From positions 1 through 64,000 of the forward strand of contig JAIUOS010000017.1 in assembly GCA_020161755.1 (NCBI GenBank): 64,000 nucleotides of DNA, read 5' to 3'. Origin of the DNA: Actinomycetota bacterium (GTDB lineage Bacteria; Actinomycetota; Actinomycetes; Propionibacteriales; Propionibacteriaceae). The translations under genes and the position numbers were made by a program. The notes under the pieces were generated by a model. That model made no database searches. It saw nothing but the letters and a program-made list of their open reading frames with translations, and was not told where the DNA came from. Shown here in pieces: positions 1 through 8,418 of this stretch (position 1 is the first letter of the stretch; every line of letters begins with the position of its first letter).

Positions 1-105
1 CTGGCTCGTCAGCTGATCAAGAAGCTCAAGGTCTACAGCGGCCCCGAGCATCCCCACAGCGCGCAGAAGCCGCAGCCGTACCAGATCACCCAGATCGCTC
101 AGTGA
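1..105 (+). CDS. rplM: 50S ribosomal protein L13, 3' end only
   Basis: The window opens inside this gene. The 34 codons visible before TGA at 103-105 end in the basic tail [12 protein letters not shown] followed by [17 protein letters not shown], which is the L13 C-terminus. L13 is an early-assembly protein of the large ribosomal subunit. It is followed by rpsI, the usual bacterial pair. The stop overlaps a GTG at 102 that would extend rpsI, but a better rpsI start lies 18 bases downstream. The N-terminal three quarters of the protein is outside the window. Confidence 0.9.
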   Translation: MARQLIKKLKVYSGPEHPHSAQKPQPYQITQIAQ

Positions 106-119
106 GCCGAGGAAGCACC

Positions 120-635
120 GTGACCGAGACCGTCGAAGAGACTCAGGCCGAAGAGGTCGTCCCGTTCGTTGAGGACGATCGCGAGATCGCCTACCGCGCC
201 GAGGCCGTGGCCAGCGCCCCGCTGCCGGGCGGCCGTCCGGCCGTCATCGCGCCCGCCGGTGCGACCGGCCGCCGCAAGGAGGCCATCGCCCGCGTCCGGA
301 TCGTCCCGGGCACCGGCACCTTCTCCATCAACGGTCGCACGCTCGAGGACTACTTCCCGAACAAGCTGCACCAGCAGACCGTGAACGAGCCCTTCGTCAC
401 CGCTGCCGTGGTCGACGCCTACGACGTCATCGCGACGATCGTCGGCGGCGGCGTCACCGGCCAGGCCGGTGCGCTGCGCCTGGGCATCGCCCGTGCGCTG
501 AACGCGGTGGACGTCGAGGCCAGCCGTCCGGCCCTGAAGAAGGCCGGCCTGCTCACCCGCGACGCCCGCGTGAAGGAGCGCAAGAAGGCTGGTCTGAAGA
601 AGGCCCGCAAGGCTCCTCAGTACAGCAAGCGCTGA
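120..635 (+). CDS. rpsI: 30S ribosomal protein S9
   Basis: S9 is a small-subunit protein whose C-terminal tail reaches the P-site tRNA. The protein ends in the diagnostic basic tail [17 protein letters not shown], and the core [18 protein letters not shown] is the S9 signature region. It is 171 residues long with an acidic N-terminal extension of about 55 residues, common in actinobacteria. I chose GTG 120 because GAGGAAGC (about 109-116) is a good ribosome-binding site for it; the GTG at 102 overlaps the rplM stop and has none. It is cotranscribed with rplM, and glmM starts 13 bases after its stop. Confidence 0.95.
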   Translation: MTETVEETQAEEVVPFVEDDREIAYRAEAVASAPLPGGRPAVIAPAGATGRRKEAIARVRIVPGTGTFSINGRTLEDYFPNKLHQQTVNEPFVTAAVVDAYDVIATIVGGGVTGQAGALRLGIARALNAVDVEASRPALKKAGLLTRDARVKERKKAGLKKARKAPQYSKR

Positions 636-648
636 CCCGGGTCGGGCC

Positions 649-2016
649 ATGGCTCGACTCTTCGGAACGGATGGGGTTCGCGGCACCGCGAACCTCGATC
701 TGACCGCGGAAATCGCCCTCGAACTGTCGGTTGCGGCCGCCCACGTGCTGGGCGAGGCCGGAGCGTTCGGCAGTGCCCGGCGTCCGGTCGCTCTGGTGGG
801 ACGCGACACCCGCGCCAGCGGTGAGTTCCTCGAAGCCGCCGTGGTGGCCGGGTTGGCGTCCGCCGGCGTGGACGTCGTTCGTCTCGGCATCATCCCGACG
901 CCCGGCGTCGCGCACCTCGTCGGTGCGCTGGACGCCGACCTCGGCGTGATGCTGTCGGCCAGCCACAACCCGATGCCCGACAACGGCATCAAGTTCTTCG
1001 CCCGTGGCGGCGTCAAGCTCGACGACCTCATCGAGGACGCGATCGAGCAGCGCATGGGCGAGGTGTGGCTGCGTCCCACCGGCTCGCTGGTCGGGCGGGT
1101 CACCGAGGACGGCGGGGCCATCGAGGCCTACGTCGCCCACCTCGTCGGCAGCCTGGGCGCGGACGCCAGCCTCGAAGGCCTCAAGGTCGTCGTCGACTGC
1201 GCGAACGGCGCGGCCTTCGTGACCGCGCTGGCCGCCTTCGACGCGCAGGGTGCGACCGTCGTCCCCCTGCACGCCGAGCCGGACGGCCTCAACATCAACG
1301 ACAACTGCGGCTCGACCCACCTGGAGTCGCTGCAGGCCGCGGTGCTCGCGCACGGCGCGGACCTCGGCATCGGGCTGGACGGGGACGCCGACCGCTGCCT
1401 GGCCGTCGACGCCACCGGCGAGGTGGTGGACGGCGACCAGATCCTCGCGATCCTGGCGCTGGCCATGCGTGAGGACGGCGCCCTGCACAGCGACACGGTG
1501 GTGGCCACCGTGATGAGCAACCTCGGGTTCCTGAACGCGATGCGGGACGCCGGCGTCCACGTCGACCAGACCAAGGTAGGCGACCGCTACGTGCTGGAGG
1601 CGATGAACGCCAACGGCTTCACCCTGGGCGGCGAGCAGTCCGGGCACGTGATCATGAGCGAGTTCGCCACCACCGGGGACGGGGTGCTGACCGCGTTGCA
1701 CCTGGCCGCGCGCATGATGCGCACCGGGACGCCGCTGCGCGAGCTGGCCGCGGTGATGAACCGGTTGCCGCAGGTGCTGGTGAACGTCCCCAACGTGAAC
1801 AAGGCCCGCGCCGGCATCGACCCGGTGGTGAACGCCGCGGTCTCCGCCGAGACGCGCGCGCTGGGACGCAACGGCCGGGTGCTGCTGCGTCCGTCGGGCA
1901 CCGAGCCGCTGGTGCGGGTGATGGTTGAGGCCGAGACCGCCGAGCGCGCCCTCGAGGTGGCCCACCGCCTCGCCGACGTGGTGCGCGACCGGCTGAGCCT
2001 CGACCTCGTCCGCTGA
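649..2016 (+). CDS. glmM: phosphoglucosamine mutase
   Basis: Converts glucosamine-6-phosphate to glucosamine-1-phosphate on the route to UDP-GlcNAc and peptidoglycan in the cytoplasm. The 455-residue protein begins [12 protein letters not shown], as the family does. It carries the phosphoserine loop SASHNP with the active Ser at 105, the metal loop DGDADR at 244-249 and the phosphate-binding RPSGTEP at 414-420. Length is normal and all catalytic motifs are intact. The start is 13 bases after rpsI with no clear Shine-Dalgarno, so translation may be coupled. glmS, which makes its substrate, lies 2.6 kb downstream. A palindromic repeat follows 23 bases after the stop. Confidence 0.96.
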   Translation: MARLFGTDGVRGTANLDLTAEIALELSVAAAHVLGEAGAFGSARRPVALVGRDTRASGEFLEAAVVAGLASAGVDVVRLGIIPTPGVAHLVGALDADLGVMLSASHNPMPDNGIKFFARGGVKLDDLIEDAIEQRMGEVWLRPTGSLVGRVTEDGGAIEAYVAHLVGSLGADASLEGLKVVVDCANGAAFVTALAAFDAQGATVVPLHAEPDGLNINDNCGSTHLESLQAAVLAHGADLGIGLDGDADRCLAVDATGEVVDGDQILAILALAMREDGALHSDTVVATVMSNLGFLNAMRDAGVHVDQTKVGDRYVLEAMNANGFTLGGEQSGHVIMSEFATTGDGVLTALHLAARMMRTGTPLRELAAVMNRLPQVLVNVPNVNKARAGIDPVVNAAVSAETRALGRNGRVLLRPSGTEPLVRVMVEAETAERALEVAHRLADVVRDRLSLDLVR

Positions 2017-2039
2017 CCCCGGGATCCCCGGCCCCGCCC

Positions 2040-2109
2040 ACAAACGCCCCCGAAGTTCACAAACGCCCCCGAAATTTCGGGGGCGTTTGTCAGTTTCGGG
2101 GGCGTTTGT
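2040..2109. repeat. palindromic element, CAAACGCCCCCGAA type, copy 1
   Basis: A 70-bp inverted repeat. Each 35-bp arm holds two copies of AAACGCCCCCGAA whose starts are 19 bp apart (2042 and 2061 on the left arm). The inner hairpin 2059-2074/2075-2090 is perfect with centre AAATTT and no spacer, and the outer arms differ only in the short linker. It lies just after glmM on the same strand and could terminate that transcript, although there is no T tract. Closely similar copies occur at 3448 and 20465. Confidence 0.9.
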
Positions 2110-2171
2110 CGGGGGACGGGGGGCGTGGGCAGGAATTGTCCTGCCGGGCGCCGGCGGAGAGGGGTCTGTGC

Positions 2172-2177
2172 GATAGT
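2172..2177 (+). promoter_or_regulatory. -10 box of a probable leaderless promoter
   Basis: GATAGT lies 6 bases before ATG 2184. No Shine-Dalgarno is present between them, so transcription probably begins at or next to the start codon. No convincing -35 was seen. Confidence 0.45.
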
Positions 2178-2183
2178 CCGGTC

Positions 2184-2942
2184 ATGGAACGGACGGAGCG
2201 CCGGCGACGCAGGAACCTCATCATCGCCATCGTCACGGCGGTGGTCGTGATCGTCCCGGTCCTCGCTGTCGGTGCGTTCTGGGTGTCGTGGCAGGGCGGG
2301 CCCGAGGCGATCTGGCTGAACGCCCAGCCGGCGCCCGACCAGGACAAGCCGTCCGTCGTCGAGGCCAGGCAGAAAGCCCGCGACCACACCCGGGCAGAGC
2401 TGGAGTCGGCGTTCGGTGCCGCCAGCGTGGTGCCCGGCCGCGAGACCTACGCCGCCCAGTGCCGGCGGGGTCAGAACAATTGGAAGGTGCACGAGGGCTA
2501 CGTGCACACCTGCACCGTGACCTCGGGCCGCTTCTACGGCCTGCGGGGCGACTTTCCCGCGGCCGCGAAGAAGCTGCACGCCGAACTGGGCAAGACCGGC
2601 TGGGAGCCGTGGCTGGACGACGGGCTCCCCGGCATCGCGAAGCAGTACAAGGCGGGCTACCCGCCGTACGAGACTCCGACCCCGGGCGCCCCGTCGTCTC
2701 CGGTCGACTTCGAGCAGTTCGGCTGGGACACCTCCTACGGCGACGATGACAAGCGGATCCAGCTGCGCTTCGCCAACAAGTACACCGATGACTTCCACTC
2801 CTTCGACTGGGCCCAGGACAAGGTTCCCTACGAGACGTCGTGGAGCGATCTCAGCGGCACGGTGTCGTCCGCGGACGCGGTTGCCGAACTCCTGGCCACC
2901 TGCGATGTGGTGGTGCTCGCCACGATCGAGGAGGAGTACTAA
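2184..2942 (+). CDS. membrane-anchored protein of unknown function
   Basis: A 252-residue protein I do not recognise. It begins with an arginine-rich stretch (RTERRRRRN, about 3-11) followed by one hydrophobic segment at about 12-35, giving a positive-inside N-terminal anchor or uncleaved signal. The rest is hydrophilic and should face outside. It contains two cysteines near 94 and 110 that could pair and a third near 240. ATG 2184 is preferred over an in-frame start at 2106, because the latter would run through the palindromic element and lacks support. The gene stands alone, after glmM and its palindrome and convergent with the acetyltransferase at 2967. No function is proposed. Confidence 0.7.
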   Translation: MERTERRRRRNLIIAIVTAVVVIVPVLAVGAFWVSWQGGPEAIWLNAQPAPDQDKPSVVEARQKARDHTRAELESAFGAASVVPGRETYAAQCRRGQNNWKVHEGYVHTCTVTSGRFYGLRGDFPAAAKKLHAELGKTGWEPWLDDGLPGIAKQYKAGYPPYETPTPGAPSSPVDFEQFGWDTSYGDDDKRIQLRFANKYTDDFHSFDWAQDKVPYETSWSDLSGTVSSADAVAELLATCDVVVLATIEEEY

Positions 2943-2966
2943 ACGGTCCGCCGCTGAGTCGGCTGC

Positions 2967-3377
2967 TCAGTCCAGTCGGCGCCCGAGCACCAGGACGTCC
3001 TGCCGGACGTAGCCGAGGTGGTCGTAGAAGTCGAGGACGCCCTGGTTCGACGTGCGCACCATGAACTGGATCTTCGGGATGCCCCGCGCGACCAGCCACT
3101 CCTCGCACGCCGCCATCAGCTGCCGGCCGAGCCCCTGTCCGCGAGCGGCGTCCGCCACGGCCAGGTAGTAGACCCAGCCGCGGTGCCCATCGTGGCCGAC
3201 CATCGCGGTCGCCACCAGGGCTCCGTCCGCCCGAATCCCCAGTACGGCGGACGCCGGCCCGGCGACGGCGCGCCCGAAGTCGCCGTCCGCGTCGTTCCAC
3301 GGACGGGTGAGCCCGGCTTCGGCCCACAGCGCGACCGCCGCGGCCGCGTCCGGGCTTCCGAGGCACTCCACCGTCAT
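2967..3377 (-). CDS. ypeA: GNAT family N-acetyltransferase, YpeA type
   Basis: A 136-residue single-domain acetyl-CoA-dependent acyltransferase. Acetyl-CoA binding is shown by ARGQGLGRQLM (the R-x-x-G-x-G/A loop). The stretches TRPWNDADGDF, GHDGHRGWVYYLAV and GYVRQDVLVLGRRL closely follow the YpeA family pattern as I know it, whose substrate is unsettled. ATG 3377 has GGGAGGGAACG just upstream, and the longer frame reaching 3470 runs into a palindromic element and is not used. It is convergent with the unknown gene at 2184 and downstream of coaA on the same strand, separated from it by the palindrome. The family call is firm; the substrate is unknown. Confidence 0.85.
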   Translation of the reverse strand: MTVECLGSPDAAAAVALWAEAGLTRPWNDADGDFGRAVAGPASAVLGIRADGALVATAMVGHDGHRGWVYYLAVADAARGQGLGRQLMAACEEWLVARGIPKIQFMVRTSNQGVLDFYDHLGYVRQDVLVLGRRLD

Positions 3378-3447
3378 CGTTCCCTCCCGATCGAGAGCGC
3401 ACCACACTAGCCGGACGCCCACCGGTCGTAGCCGCGGGGCACCACGC

Positions 3448-3517
3448 ACAAACGCCCCCGATACTGACAAACGCCCCCGAAATTTCGGGGGCGTTTGTCA
3501 GGATCGGGGGCGTCGGC
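3448..3517. repeat. palindromic element, CAAACGCCCCCGAA type, copy 2
   Basis: Same design as the copy at 2040. The inner perfect hairpin is 3467-3482/3483-3498, with AAACGCCCCCG at 3450 and again at 3469 (19 bp apart). The outer right arm is decayed: pairing stops near 3513 because the TTTGT end is replaced by CGG. It lies just past the coaA stop, so it could serve as the coaA terminator. It also lies upstream of the acetyltransferase gene. Confidence 0.88.
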
Positions 3518-3533
3518 GGCGGGGACGGGGCCG

Positions 3534-4517
3534 TCACACCTTACGGATCCGCACCCAGCTGACCTGGTGGTCGGGCCCCTTGCGCAGGATCGCGGTGGCC
3601 CGTCCGCGGGTCGGCCGGATGTTCAGCTCCAGGTTCGGCCCGTTGATGCGGTTCCAGATGTCGATCGCGATCGCCGTCGCCTCGCTCTCGGTCAGCTGGC
3701 CGTACCGCACGAAGTACGACTCCGGGTCGCGGAACGCGGTCTCCCGCAGCGCCAGGAACCGCGACACGTACCAGGTGCGGATGTCCTCGTGGGCGGCGTC
3801 GACGTACACCGAGAAGTCGAAGAAGTCGCTCACCGCGAGCCCGGTGGTGCCGTCGGTGCGCCGCCGCGCGGGCTGCAGCACGTTCAGGCCCTCCACGATC
3901 AGCACGTCGGGCTGTGACACCGTGATCGTCTCGCCGGGCACGATGTCGTAGACCAGGTGCGAGTACACCGGCGCGGTCACCTGCGGCGTGCCCGACTTCA
4001 CGTCCATGACGAACTGCAGCAGCCGACGCCGGTCGTACGACTCGGGGTAGCCCTTGCGGTCGGCCAGCCCCTCCCGCTCCAGCCGCTCGTTGGGGTAGAG
4101 GAAGCCGTCGGTGGTGATCAGGTCGACCCGAGGCCTGGACGGCAGCCGCGACAGCAGCTCCTTCAACAAGCGGGACGTGGTCGACTTGCCCACCGCCACC
4201 GAACCGGCCACGCCGATCACGAACGGCGTCCGCTGGCCCGACAGCCCGAGGAACTCGTGACTGGCCGAGAACAGGGCGCCCGTGCGCTCCAGGTACAGGC
4301 TGAGCAGGTCGGTCAGCGGCAGGTACACCTGGCGCACCTCGGCCGCGTTCGTCGGGTCTCCGATGCCCCGCAGGCGCTCCAGCGTGGCGTCGTCCAGATT
4401 CGCCGGGCGGGACGCCGCGAGCGAGGCCCAGTGCTGTCGGTCCAGGGTCAGGTACGGGCCGTACGGGTTGTCCTCGGGAGCGTCGAGCTCGTCGGGAACG
4501 GTGATCGCTGGGGTCAT
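3534..4517 (-). CDS. coaA: pantothenate kinase, type I
   Basis: Phosphorylates pantothenate, the committed and CoA-feedback-regulated step of CoA synthesis. The 327-residue protein has the P-loop GSVAVGKST at about 105-113, followed by DLITTDGFLYPN and RKGYPESYD, all typical of the type I (CoaA, PRK-fold) enzyme rather than type III CoaX. ATG 4517 is chosen because AGGAGAGG lies directly upstream. It is transcribed divergently from glmS with 77 bases between the two starts. A palindromic element follows the gene. Length and motifs are normal. Confidence 0.96.
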   Translation of the reverse strand: MTPAITVPDELDAPEDNPYGPYLTLDRQHWASLAASRPANLDDATLERLRGIGDPTNAAEVRQVYLPLTDLLSLYLERTGALFSASHEFLGLSGQRTPFVIGVAGSVAVGKSTTSRLLKELLSRLPSRPRVDLITTDGFLYPNERLEREGLADRKGYPESYDRRRLLQFVMDVKSGTPQVTAPVYSHLVYDIVPGETITVSQPDVLIVEGLNVLQPARRRTDGTTGLAVSDFFDFSVYVDAAHEDIRTWYVSRFLALRETAFRDPESYFVRYGQLTESEATAIAIDIWNRINGPNLELNIRPTRGRATAILRKGPDHQVSWVRIRKV

Positions 4518-4581
4518 TACCACCTCTCCTGGTGCCGGGCCCACCGCCGGGATCCGGGCCTCAGTCTGCCCAACCCGCCAC

Positions 4582-4587
4582 TACAGT
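4582..4587 (+). promoter_or_regulatory. -10 box of leaderless glmS promoter
   Basis: TACAGT is followed by 7 bases and then ATG 4595. The interval contains no Shine-Dalgarno, so a leaderless mRNA is inferred. Confidence 0.55.
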
Positions 4588-4594
4588 GGCGACC

Positions 4595-6439
4595 ATGTGC
4601 GGAATTATCGGCTACACGGGTCCTCGTGTCGCGCGGAACGTGGTGGTCGCCGGCCTGCGGCGAATGGAGTACCGGGGCTACGACTCCGCCGGGGTGGCGG
4701 TCGTGGTCGACGGGCACATCGAGTACCGCAAGAAGGCCGGCAAGATCAGCAATCTGGACGCCGAGTTGGCCGACAACCCGATCCCCGATTCGGGCCTGGG
4801 CATCGGCCACACCCGTTGGGCCACCCACGGCGGCCCGACCGACGTCAACGCGCACCCGCACCTGTCCGCCGGTGGTCGCGTGGCCCTGATCCACAACGGC
4901 ATCATCGAGAACTTCGCCGTGCTGCGCTCCGAGCTCGAAGCCAAGGGCATCGCGTTCGCGTCCCAGACCGACACCGAGGCCGCCGCACAGCTGCTCGGCC
5001 GCGAGGTCGAGTCCGGAGTCGACCTCGCCGACGCCATGCGCCACGTGTGCGGACGCCTGGAGGGCGCCTTCACCCTCGTCGCCGTGGACGCCGCCGAGCC
5101 CGACCGCCTGGTCGCCGCCCGCCGCAACTCCCCGCTGGTCGTCGGCGTGGGGGAGGGCGAGAACTTCGTCGCCTCCGACGTCGCCGCGTTCATCGAGTTC
5201 ACCCGCAACGCCATCGAGCTCGGCCAGGACCAGGTCGTCGACGTCACGTCCGACTCGATCTCGGTCACCGACTTCGACGGCAACCCCGCCGAGACCCACC
5301 CGTTCGAGGTCACCTGGGACCTGTCGGCCGCCGAGAAGTCCGGCTACGACTGGTTCATGCGCAAGGAGATCTACGAGCAGCCGCGCGCTGTCGCCGACAC
5401 GCTGCTCGGCCGGTTCAACCCCGACGGCTCGCTGAAGCTCGACGAGTTGCACATCCCGGAGAGCGAGCTGCGCTCGATCGACAAGATCATCATCGTCGCG
5501 TGTGGGACGGCGTACTACGCGGGCCTGGTCGCCAAGTACGCGATCGAGCACTGGACGCGGATCGCCTGCGAGGTCGAGATCGCGTCGGAGTTCCGCTACC
5601 GCGATCCGATCATCACCGGCTCCACGCTGGTGGTGACACTCAGCCAGTCGGGCGAGACCGCCGACACCCTGATGGCCATCCGCCACGCGCGCGAGCAGCA
5701 CGCCAAGGTGATCGCGATCTGCAACACCAACGGCGCCACCATCCCGCGTGAGTCGGACGCGAACATCTACACCCACGCCGGCCCCGAGATCGGCGTCGCC
5801 TCCACCAAGGGCTTCCTCACCCAGGTGGCGGCCTGCTACCTGCTCGGCCTCTACCTCGCCCAGGTGCGCGGCACCATGTACGACGACGAGATCCACGCGG
5901 TGATGAGCGAGCTGGCGGCCACGCCGCCGCTGATCCAGAAGGTGCTCGACGAACTCGACCCGATCAAGGACCTCGCCAAGCGCTTCGTCGACCAGAAATC
6001 GGTGCTGTTCCTCGGCCGCCACGTCGGCTACCCGGTGGCGCTGGAGGGTGCGCTGAAGCTGAAGGAGATCGCCTACCTGCACGCCGAGGGCTTCCCGGCC
6101 GGCGAGCTCAAGCACGGCCCGATCGCGCTGGTGGAGGAGGGCATCCCGATCTTCATCGTGGTGCCGCCGCAGGGCCGTGACCAGCTGCACGACAAGGTCG
6201 TCTCGAACATCCAGGAGGTGCGGGCGCGCGGCGCGCTGACCGTCGTCCTGGCCGAGGATGGCGACACCGAGGTGGAGCCGTACGCCGACGTGCTGTTCCG
6301 GCTGCCGAAGGTGTCGACGCTGCTGCAGCCGCTGGTGGCCACCGTCCCGCTGCAGATGTTCGCCTGCGAGCTCGCGACGCTGAAGGGCTACGACGTCGAC
6401 CAGCCCCGCAACCTCGCCAAGAGCGTCACGGTCGAGTAG
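4595..6439 (+). CDS. glmS: glutamine--fructose-6-phosphate aminotransferase (isomerizing)
   Basis: Makes glucosamine-6-phosphate from fructose-6-phosphate and glutamine, the entry to amino-sugar and cell-wall synthesis. The 614-residue protein starts MCGIIGYTG, so Cys2 becomes the N-terminal nucleophile of the class II glutaminase domain (about 1-220). Two SIS sugar-isomerase domains follow (about 285-610), and the chain ends PRNLAKSVTVE as expected. The mature N-terminus must be Cys, which fixes the start at 4595 although a longer frame exists upstream. It is divergent from coaA, and acpS follows after 5 bases. No glmS ribozyme was seen, and the leaderless start leaves no room for one. Confidence 0.97.
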   Translation: MCGIIGYTGPRVARNVVVAGLRRMEYRGYDSAGVAVVVDGHIEYRKKAGKISNLDAELADNPIPDSGLGIGHTRWATHGGPTDVNAHPHLSAGGRVALIHNGIIENFAVLRSELEAKGIAFASQTDTEAAAQLLGREVESGVDLADAMRHVCGRLEGAFTLVAVDAAEPDRLVAARRNSPLVVGVGEGENFVASDVAAFIEFTRNAIELGQDQVVDVTSDSISVTDFDGNPAETHPFEVTWDLSAAEKSGYDWFMRKEIYEQPRAVADTLLGRFNPDGSLKLDELHIPESELRSIDKIIIVACGTAYYAGLVAKYAIEHWTRIACEVEIASEFRYRDPIITGSTLVVTLSQSGETADTLMAIRHAREQHAKVIAICNTNGATIPRESDANIYTHAGPEIGVASTKGFLTQVAACYLLGLYLAQVRGTMYDDEIHAVMSELAATPPLIQKVLDELDPIKDLAKRFVDQKSVLFLGRHVGYPVALEGALKLKEIAYLHAEGFPAGELKHGPIALVEEGIPIFIVVPPQGRDQLHDKVVSNIQEVRARGALTVVLAEDGDTEVEPYADVLFRLPKVSTLLQPLVATVPLQMFACELATLKGYDVDQPRNLAKSVTVE

Positions 6440-6444
6440 CGGCC

Positions 6445-6795
6445 ATGATCGTCGGCATCGGCATCGACGTCACGCAGGTGTCGCGCTTCAGCGAGGCCGT
6501 GGCGCGGACGCCCGGGCTGCTCGACAAGATCTTCACCGCCGCCGAGCACGACACCTCGATGCAGCGGATGGCCGGACGGTTCGCCGCCAAGGAGGCCTTC
6601 GCGAAGGCCCTCGGCGCGCCCACCGGGCTGGCCTGGACCGACGTCGAGGTGCGCAAGGACGTCGCCGGCAAGCCGTACTTCGCCTGCTCCGGCAGCGTGG
6701 CGGCGCTGGTCGCCGAGCGGGGCATCGCGTCGGTGCACCTGTCGATCACGCACGACGCCGGGATCGCCGCCGCCGTGGTGGTCTGCGAGGCCTGA
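6445..6795 (+). CDS. acpS: holo-[acyl-carrier-protein] synthase
   Basis: Transfers 4'-phosphopantetheine from CoA to apo-ACP. The 116-residue protein begins MIVGIGIDVTQVSRF with the metal-binding Asp8. It has the second signature GRFAAKEAFAKALG, where Glu50 is the other metal ligand. Length is normal for AcpS. It starts 5 bases after glmS with no obvious ribosome-binding site, suggesting reinitiation, and nnr starts one base after its stop. The glmS-acpS-nnr order is familiar in actinobacteria. Confidence 0.95.
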   Translation: MIVGIGIDVTQVSRFSEAVARTPGLLDKIFTAAEHDTSMQRMAGRFAAKEAFAKALGAPTGLAWTDVEVRKDVAGKPYFACSGSVAALVAERGIASVHLSITHDAGIAAAVVVCEA

Positions 6796-6796
6796 G

Positions 6797-8281
6797 ATGA
6801 GGTACGGGTACACCGTCGCCCAGATCCGGGACGCCGAGGCCCGCGCGATGGCCGTGGTGGGTCCGGACGCCCTGATGCAGCGCGCCGCCGCCGGCCTGGC
6901 GTCCGCGATCCTGCGCCGCCTTGGTCGCCCGTCCACCGCCGAACGCCTCCGTTCCGGTCAAACGCTCCAGCGCAGGGTGGAGCGTTTGACCGGAACGGGG
7001 GCGTTCGGGGCCTACGGGGCGAGGGTGCTGCTGGTGGTGGGGTCGGGCAACAACGGCGGGGACGCCCTGTTCGCCGGCGCGATCCTGGCCCGTCGCGGCG
7101 CGCGGGTGAGCGCGTGGCGCACCGCGACGACTGTCCACGAGGCCGGATGGCGGGCCTTTCTCGCCGCCGGTGGACGCGACCTCGACGCCGCGGACGCCCT
7201 GGCTGCGCTGCCGCGCCAGCACGCGGTGGTGGACGGCGTGGCCGGCATCGGCTCGCGCCCGGGGCTCACCCCAGAGGTGGCGGCGTTCGCGTCCGCGTGC
7301 CGCGAGCACGGCGTGCCGGTGGTCGCGGTCGACCTGCCGTCCGGGCTGGCACCCGAACCGCCGTTCACCGACGACCCCCACTTCATCGCCGCGCTCACCG
7401 TCACGTTCGGCGGCCACAAGCCGTGCCAGCTGATGGAACCGGCCCGCAGCGACTGCGGCGAGGTCGAACTCGTCGAGCTCGGCCTCGACCTCGGCGAACC
7501 CGTGCTCGCCCAGTGGGAGGTGCCCGACCTGGCCGCCGCCTGGCCGGTGCCGGACGCCCGCAGCGACAAGTACTCCCGCGGCGTGGTCGGGCTCGACACC
7601 GGCTCGGTCGACTACCCGGGGGCCGCGGTCCTCAGCGCCGCCGGCGCGGTCGGGGCGGGCGCGGGCATGGTGCGCTACCTCGGCGCGCCGCAGGTCGCCG
7701 GCCGCATCCTCGACCGGTTCCCCAACGTCATCGCCGGACAGGGCCGGGTGCAGGCGCTGGTGCTCGGTTCGGGCTGGGGAGACCGCAAGGACCGCGGCGT
7801 CGTCGGTCGCGCGGTGGACGCCGGCGTGCCGTTGGTGGTGGACGCCGACGGGCTGCGCCACCTGCCCGCCCAGGGCCACCGCGGCGTCCTGCTGACCCCG
7901 CACGCCGGTGAACTGGCGCGACTGCTCGACGTGCCCCGCAGCGAGGTCGAGGCCGATCCACTGGCCGCCGTCCGCGCGGCCGTGGACGCGACTGGCTGCA
8001 CGGTCCTGCTGAAAGGCGCCACCCAGTACGTGGCCACACCGGGGGAGAGCCTCGTCCGGCTCGCGATGCAGGGTCCGGGATGGACGGCCCAGGCCGGCTC
8101 GGGCGACGTCCTCGCCGGCGCGTGCGGCGCGCTGCTGGCCGCCGGTCTCGGCCCCCTGGAGGCGGCGCTCGCCGCGGCGAGCATCCAGGCGCTGACCGCG
8201 GAACTGCTGCCGGGGCCGCTGCCGCCGCAGGACGCGGCCGCAGAGTTCCGCAGGGCGATCCGGGAACTTGCGCAGAATTAG
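6797..8281 (+). CDS. nnr: bifunctional NAD(P)HX epimerase/dehydratase with palindrome-encoded insert
   Basis: Repairs hydrated NAD(P)H. The N-terminal YjeF_N epimerase domain (about 1-210) carries VVGSGNNGGDA at about 80-90. The C-terminal ribokinase-like ADP/ATP-dependent dehydratase domain (about 255-490) carries LLTPHAGE and QAGSGDVLAG. The protein is 494 residues. Residues 48-71 are encoded by a 70-bp palindromic element (6939-7008), giving a polar stretch containing AERLRSGQTLQRRVERL between the first helix and the strand before GNNGGD, where relatives have only a short loop. The reading frame is kept through it, so the gene is probably functional. It is coupled to acpS (1-base gap). Confidence 0.93.
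   Translation: MRYGYTVAQIRDAEARAMAVVGPDALMQRAAAGLASAILRRLGRPSTAERLRSGQTLQRRVERLTGTGAFGAYGARVLLVVGSGNNGGDALFAGAILARRGARVSAWRTATTVHEAGWRAFLAAGGRDLDAADALAALPRQHAVVDGVAGIGSRPGLTPEVAAFASACREHGVPVVAVDLPSGLAPEPPFTDDPHFIAALTVTFGGHKPCQLMEPARSDCGEVELVELGLDLGEPVLAQWEVPDLAAAWPVPDARSDKYSRGVVGLDTGSVDYPGAAVLSAAGAVGAGAGMVRYLGAPQVAGRILDRFPNVIAGQGRVQALVLGSGWGDRKDRGVVGRAVDAGVPLVVDADGLRHLPAQGHRGVLLTPHAGELARLLDVPRSEVEADPLAAVRAAVDATGCTVLLKGATQYVATPGESLVRLAMQGPGWTAQAGSGDVLAGACGALLAAGLGPLEAALAAASIQALTAELLPGPLPPQDAAAEFRRAIRELAQN
6939..7008. repeat. palindromic element inside nnr
   Basis: Arms 6939-6969 and 6978-7008 (31 bp, one mismatch) enclose an 8-base loop. GAACGCCTCC at 6941 and AAACGCTCCA at 6960 are 19 bp apart, the same spacing as in the intergenic elements. 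The linker GTTCCGGTC is shared with the copy at 53509. It sits in frame within nnr. Confidence 0.9.
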
Positions 8282-8314
8282 GGCCGTTACTGCCACGCTT
8301 CTCCACGTGAACAC

Positions 8315-8372
8315 AGGTTCGCGTTAGTGTGCGGCTGGCGGGCCGGACCGGCGGTCGCCATGTCGCGAACCT
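8315..8372. promoter_or_regulatory. inverted repeat in the mtlA upstream region
   Basis: AGGTTCGCG at 8315-8323 and CGCGAACCT at 8364-8372 form a perfect 9-bp inverted repeat in the 137-bp gap before mtlA. TAGTGT at 8325-8330 could be the -10 box, so the repeats would flank the transcription start. They could be two operator half-sites or the base of a leader hairpin. No regulator gene lies nearby. This is inference. Confidence 0.35.
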
Positions 8373-8418
8373 CACGGGCGAGGGTCGCGCATACCTACGT
8401 CACAAGTGAGGGAGTCAG

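Noticed and set aside
102-119. GTG 102 as the rpsI start
   Set aside because: It overlaps the rplM stop and has no ribosome-binding site, whereas GTG 120 has GAGGAAGC in front.
2040-3517. CRISPR-like array from repeated AAACGCCCCC units
   Set aside because: The units are arranged as inverted palindromes at separate sites, without regular spacers or cas genes.
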